6,228 nucleotides of DNA, from positions 1-6,228 of the forward strand of contig JANLHE010000309.1 of assembly GCA_024653875.1 (NCBI GenBank), read 5' to 3'. Made by a program: the position numbers and the translations under genes. This DNA comes from Acidobacteriota bacterium (GTDB lineage Bacteria > Acidobacteriota > Vicinamibacteria > Vicinamibacterales > SCN-69-37). Below, in pieces: positions 6,164 through 6,228 of this stretch (within the stretch, counting starts at the first letter, position 1; every line of letters begins with the position of its first letter). The notes beneath the pieces are model-generated. The model was not told the DNA's origin, searched no databases, and saw nothing but the letters and a program-made list of their open reading frames with translations.

Positions 6164-6219
6164 GGAGGCCCCGGGCTTCAGCCCGGGGCGTGCGGCACGG
6201 GCTAAAGCCCGTGCCCTCC
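6164..6219 (+). repeat. 56-bp twin-hairpin palindromic repeat (REP-doublet-like), copy B, intergenic
   Basis: Two hairpins: a 9-bp stem (6169-6177 with 6180-6188, CCCCGGGCT/AGCCCGGGG) and a 10-bp stem (6194-6203 with 6206-6215, GGCACGGGCT/AGCCCGTGCC), joined by CGTGC. The element is enclosed by the inverted ends CGGAGG and CCTCCG (6163-6220). It starts 34 nt after the DUF1501 stop and has the same orientation relative to that gene as copy A has relative to the DDAH gene. No T-run follows (the next bases are TCTACAAA), so it is not a classical intrinsic terminator, though the hairpins could stabilise the 3' end of the transcript. Confidence 0.93.
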
Positions 6220-6228
6220 GTCTACAAA

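Noticed and set aside
6164..6219. Intrinsic transcription terminator after DUF1501
   Set aside because: The hairpins are strong, but no T-run follows and the same element occurs inside a coding region, so it is better read as a mobile palindromic repeat.
6153..6226. TGTAG and CTACA flanking copy B as terminal inverted repeats of a larger element
   Set aside because: Only 5 bp, with no counterpart around copy A; probably chance.

Overview
The window is a GC-rich, gene-dense bacterial segment: five protein genes cover nearly all of it. No rRNA, tRNA, CRISPR array or intact transposase is visible. The high GC content, a paired DUF1800/DUF1501 locus, a DDAH-type amidinohydrolase and twin-hairpin palindromic repeats suggest a soil or environmental bacterium. 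Acidobacteriota (Vicinamibacteria-like) would fit well, but this is an impression from gene content and not a proven assignment.

Layout. The left third (1-2122, minus strand) is a two-gene operon. An AdiC-like APC-family amino-acid permease (2122-839) overlaps by 8 bp the start of a dimethylarginine dimethylaminohydrolase (DDAH)-family gene (846 down to the window edge, C-terminus missing). The middle and right (2145-6129, plus strand) hold a divergent FAD-dependent DAO-type oxidoreductase (2145-3362), then a DUF1800 protein (3392-4846) and a DUF1501 protein with a twin-arginine (Tat) signal (4864-6129). The two divergent starts are only 22 bp apart, neither has a Shine-Dalgarno sequence, and a -10-like box that reads on both strands lies midway between them.

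The most notable feature is a 56-bp twin-hairpin palindromic repeat (REP-doublet-like) present twice. One copy (6164-6219) is in the usual place, just after a gene. The other (579-634) lies INSIDE the DDAH reading frame and is translated: it adds about 20 residues (72-91), keeps the frame and adds no stop. Removing exactly 60 nt (575-634) restores an ordinary-looking DDAH sequence, PDDAS joined to LTLDAIYVRD. This resembles the protein-coding Rickettsia palindromic elements, but in a different element family. The two copies differ at only 3 of 56 positions, all at the hairpin tips.

How the genes may work together. The permease could import arginine, methylarginine or a related guanidino compound, which the DDAH-type enzyme would hydrolyse to citrulline plus an amine. 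The divergent oxidoreductase may act on an amine or amino acid in the same scheme, but its substrate cannot be read from the sequence. The DUF1800/DUF1501 pair is a separate, widespread and uncharacterised exported system.
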